A stretch of 6,781 nucleotides of DNA from Promethearchaeota archaeon (GTDB lineage: Archaea; Asgardarchaeota; Lokiarchaeia; Sigynarchaeales; SOKP01). Shown piece by piece: positions 5,617 through 6,781 of this stretch. The stretch is taken from assembly GCA_030605085.1 (NCBI GenBank), contig JAUWBH010000223.1:1-6781 (forward strand), in the 5' to 3' direction. How positions within the stretch are numbered: position 1 is the stretch's first letter; every line of letters starts with the position of its first letter. The notes below the pieces were generated by a model. It did no database searches and was not told where the DNA came from. It saw only the letters and a program-made list of their open reading frames with translations. The translations under genes and the position numbers were made by a program.

Positions 5617-5740
5617 CCCTATTTATGGAAAAGCAAAAATATACAATACAATATACAACATGGAGTTTTTCCATGTCGGAAGGAATAATCCCTAAATCCA
5701 AAAATGCGATAAATTGTGTGATGAACGATTGGATGTTTAA
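5617..5740 (+). pseudogene. Internally deleted remnant of a second RNase HI gene
   Basis: Bases 5661-5740 match the 3' end of the intact RNase HI gene (3153-3232) at 72 of 80 positions, and weak similarity runs about 11 bases further. Read in the ancestral frame it gives MEFFHVGRNNP, a TAA at 5693-5695, then IQKCDKLCDERLDV and a TAA at 5738-5740. The TAA replaces the TAC tyrosine codon. Most other differences are silent (Val, Leu, Cys, Arg codons), so this copy diverged while still under protein-level selection and decayed later. The left end (CTCCCTATTTATGGAAAAG, about 5615-5633) resembles the intact gene's start region (CTCCTATTTATTATGAA). Only some 35 bases separate the two ends, so the middle, with catalytic D17, E56 and D80, is gone. 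A 48-codon frame from the ATG at 5625 crosses the remnant out of register and is unlikely to be a real gene. Confidence 0.8.
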
Positions 5741-5793
5741 GGATTTAAAAAGTAAAATAATCGAATATTAATTCACCGACTTTGGGACTTTAA

Positions 5794-5812
5794 ATGTTTA
5801 AAGCTTAAACAT
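5794..5812 (-). repeat. Short inverted repeat over the GTPase stop codon
   Basis: ATGTTTAA and TTAAACAT form 8-bp arms around AGC and overlap the last codons and stop of the GTPase gene. It could fold into a small hairpin at the 3' end of the message. No long T run follows directly on the minus strand, so it is not a convincing terminator. Confidence 0.35.
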
Positions 5813-6316
5813 CATGAGTCTCGTTAAAGCTTCAAAAGTTTTCTCCACATTTTCTCCCGATTTGCTAGAAATCTCGATGAAACCATCAACGCCGTGAGAT
5901 TTAGCTATCAGTCTTCCCTCCTCCGTCCCTACTTCTCGTTCATTTGCGAGATCTGCTTTTCCTCCAACCATTATTATTGGAAACCAATCCTTTTCTCTTT
6001 TTTCTTTTCTAATTAAGCTTAACCAATCATCAATATGAGCTAAGGAAAAGTAATTGGTAATATCATACATGAAAAGCCCGCCTCGCGCACCTCGTATGTA
6101 TGTAGAGAGCACAGACTTAGACTGTTGTTGCCCAAAATCCCAAATGTGAAGCTTTATTTTTTTTTTACCCAAGATAAAATTCTTTACTTCAAAATCTACA
6201 CCAATTCCCTTCGTACGATTCGGTACGAATAAATTTGTCCCAAACCTCTCAACGAGACTGGTTTTTCCACAACCGTTGTCTCCAAAAATGATGATCTGAA
6301 ATGTTGCGTCGTACAT
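5798..6316 (-). CDS. Ras/Rab-like small GTPase (Asgard type) with unusual G3 motif
   Basis: A 172-residue single-domain GTPase. G1 is GDNGCGKT (residues 12-19, K18 and T19 for phosphate and magnesium). G2 is T35 in NRTKGIGVDF. G4 is GGKADL (G119, K120, D122), with Gly in place of the usual Asn, a variant I recall in Lokiarchaeal GTPases. G5 is EISSKSG (S150-K152). In G3 the Ras DTAGQE is replaced by D60-F-G-Q-Q-Q: the glycine equivalent to Ras G60 is Gln, while Q64 matches catalytic Q61. This may alter the GTP-dependent switch. There is no C-terminal cysteine for lipid attachment, so any membrane link must come from a partner. The start is the ATG at 6316, with a TATA box about 25 nt upstream, so the message is leaderless. 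The membrane-protein gene lies downstream on the same strand, separated by the RNase HI remnant. Confidence 0.9.
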   Translation of the reverse strand: MYDATFQIIIFGDNGCGKTSLVERFGTNLFVPNRTKGIGVDFEVKNFILGKKKIKLHIWDFGQQQSKSVLSTYIRGARGGLFMYDITNYFSLAHIDDWLSLIRKEKREKDWFPIIMVGGKADLANEREVGTEEGRLIAKSHGVDGFIEISSKSGENVEKTFEALTRLMMFKL

Positions 6317-6335
6317 ACTTATTTTTACTTCAGGT

Positions 6336-6345
6336 GTTATATTTT
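6336..6345 (-). promoter_or_regulatory. TATA box of the GTPase gene
   Basis: The minus strand reads AAAATATAAC, centred about 25 nt before the ATG at 6316. Initiation at normal archaeal spacing falls on or next to the A of the ATG, giving a leaderless message. No Shine-Dalgarno sequence is present, which agrees. Confidence 0.55.
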
Positions 6346-6387
6346 GCTAGCTTATTAAGTATATTTTTGAATTATTTTTTTTGAAAT

Positions 6388-6418
6388 AGATATTACTAGA
6401 TAATTTTAGGTAATATCT
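6388..6418. repeat. Perfect 9-bp inverted repeat in the divergent promoter region
   Basis: AGATATTAC and GTAATATCT are exact reverse complements separated by 13 bases. The element lies between the TATA box of the GTPase gene (6336-6345, minus) and that of the 6520 gene (6465-6474, plus), so a dimeric regulator bound here could affect both. Confidence 0.5.
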
Positions 6419-6464
6419 TAAATATGCAGAGAAAAATTATAATAATAATTGATTTAAAAACTTC

Positions 6465-6474
6465 TTTATAAAAA
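6465..6474 (+). promoter_or_regulatory. TATA box of the right-edge gene
   Basis: TTTATAAAAA is centred about 50 nt before the ATG at 6520, implying a transcription start near 6496 and a leader of about 24 nt containing GAGAT close to the ATG. This spacing favours the ATG at 6520 over any earlier start. Confidence 0.45.
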
Positions 6475-6519
6475 TTTAGTGAGGTTAAACTAATTATAAA
6501 TCGATTTGAAAGAGATTTA

Positions 6520-6781
6520 ATGGAATATATAAAGCCTTATGATAAAGTATCCATTGAAAATATTGCAGAACACTTTTTTCCAGCACCTTTTCCTTACAGA
6601 TATTATTTTATCAACAGAATTCGTATAAGCTTGGGGCTCGACCCGTTGCTTTGGTGTAAATTTGAGAAAATAAAGAATAAATCGGATTTGGAAGTAAAAT
6701 TAGCTAAAACGGTCCAAATTGTTGAAAGTGCAATCGAAACTATAAAAGCAAATCTGAAGAAACTAATTCAACAAAAAATAA
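6520..6781 (+). CDS. Unknown protein, N-terminal part, continuing past the right edge
   Basis: From the ATG at 6520 the frame stays open for 87 codons to the window end, with no stop. The peptide begins MEYIKPYDKVSIENIAEHFF and continues with PAPFPYRYYFINRIRISLG, an aromatic and proline-rich stretch. Residues about 50-87 are a Lys/Glu-rich amphipathic helix likely to form a coiled coil (VKLAKTVQIVESAIETIK). There is no signal peptide or membrane segment in the part seen. The frame is open back to 6472 without a standard start codon, so ATG is the best start; GAGAT lies only 3 nt before it, which is short. I recognise no family. Its upstream region is shared with the divergent GTPase gene, so joint regulation is possible. 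Confidence 0.6.
   Translation, partial: MEYIKPYDKVSIENIAEHFFPAPFPYRYYFINRIRISLGLDPLLWCKFEKIKNKSDLEVKLAKTVQIVESAIETIKANLKKLIQQKI

Noticed and set aside
5643..5660. ATACAAT/ATATACAAC short repeats considered as an insertion-junction or IS end
   Set aside because: The repeats are only 5-7 bases, there is no transposase gene or inverted terminal repeat in the window, and base composition explains them.
5625..5771. 48-codon ORF beginning MEKQKYTIQ across the RNase HI remnant
   Set aside because: It reads most of the RNase HI-derived DNA in the wrong frame, so its C-terminal part is a by-product of the deletion. Its first codons may preserve the start of the lost RNase HI copy, but the whole ORF is unlikely to be a selected gene.
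1..6781. CRISPR array, tRNA, rRNA or transposase genes
   Set aside because: I looked for regularly spaced direct repeats, cloverleaf-like GC-rich segments and transposase motifs on both strands and found none. The only regular tandem units (18 bp near 4547-4591, 6 bp near 3349-3372) are coding repeats inside the membrane-protein gene.

Overview
The window is AT-rich and reads as archaeal DNA, most likely from an Asgard archaeon of the Lokiarchaeia/Promethearchaeota type. The main clues are a eukaryote-like Ras/Rab-type small GTPase with a Gly-Lys-Ala-Asp G4 motif, a membrane protein joining an extracellular DNRLRE domain to a cytoplasmic zinc-ribbon tail, an archaeal-style RNase HI, TATA-box promoters about 25-32 nt before start codons (near-leaderless genes), and GAGGT ribosome-binding sites. 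This taxonomic call is an inference from gene content; the window contains no rRNA or other marker gene.

Layout. On the left edge, bases 1-111 (minus strand) hold the N-terminus of a gene that runs out of the window, possibly a CARF-like regulator. Bases 112-311 are intergenic, with a plus-strand TATA box and a perfect 16-bp palindrome. Bases 312-643 hold a decayed DNRLRE-domain gene, broken by an apparent 1-nt deletion. On the plus strand there follow a DUF488-like gene (663-1019), a 33-codon small ORF with a good ribosome-binding site (1044-1145), a TPR plus Zc3h12a/NYN-type ribonuclease fusion (1255-2649) and an RNase HI with all four catalytic acidic residues (2807-3235). On the minus strand lie a 690-residue two-pass membrane protein (3304-5376) and a small GTPase (5798-6316). 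Between them, on the plus strand, is an internally deleted second copy of the RNase HI gene (about 5617-5740). A divergent partial gene of unknown function begins at 6520 and continues past the right edge.

How the parts fit. The plus-strand block carries two predicted nucleases (NYN and RNase HI) next to a DUF488 protein, so RNA or RNA/DNA-hybrid turnover is a reasonable theme, but spacing and separate promoters do not prove a single operon. The minus-strand pair of GTPase and transmembrane zinc-ribbon protein could be a membrane sensing or signalling module; this is suggested only by order and strand. Two decayed genes, one related to the DNRLRE domain and one to RNase HI, lie on either side of intact relatives. 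This shows that the locus has been rearranged by duplication and loss. The intact membrane-protein gene sits between a full and a broken RNase HI copy in direct orientation.
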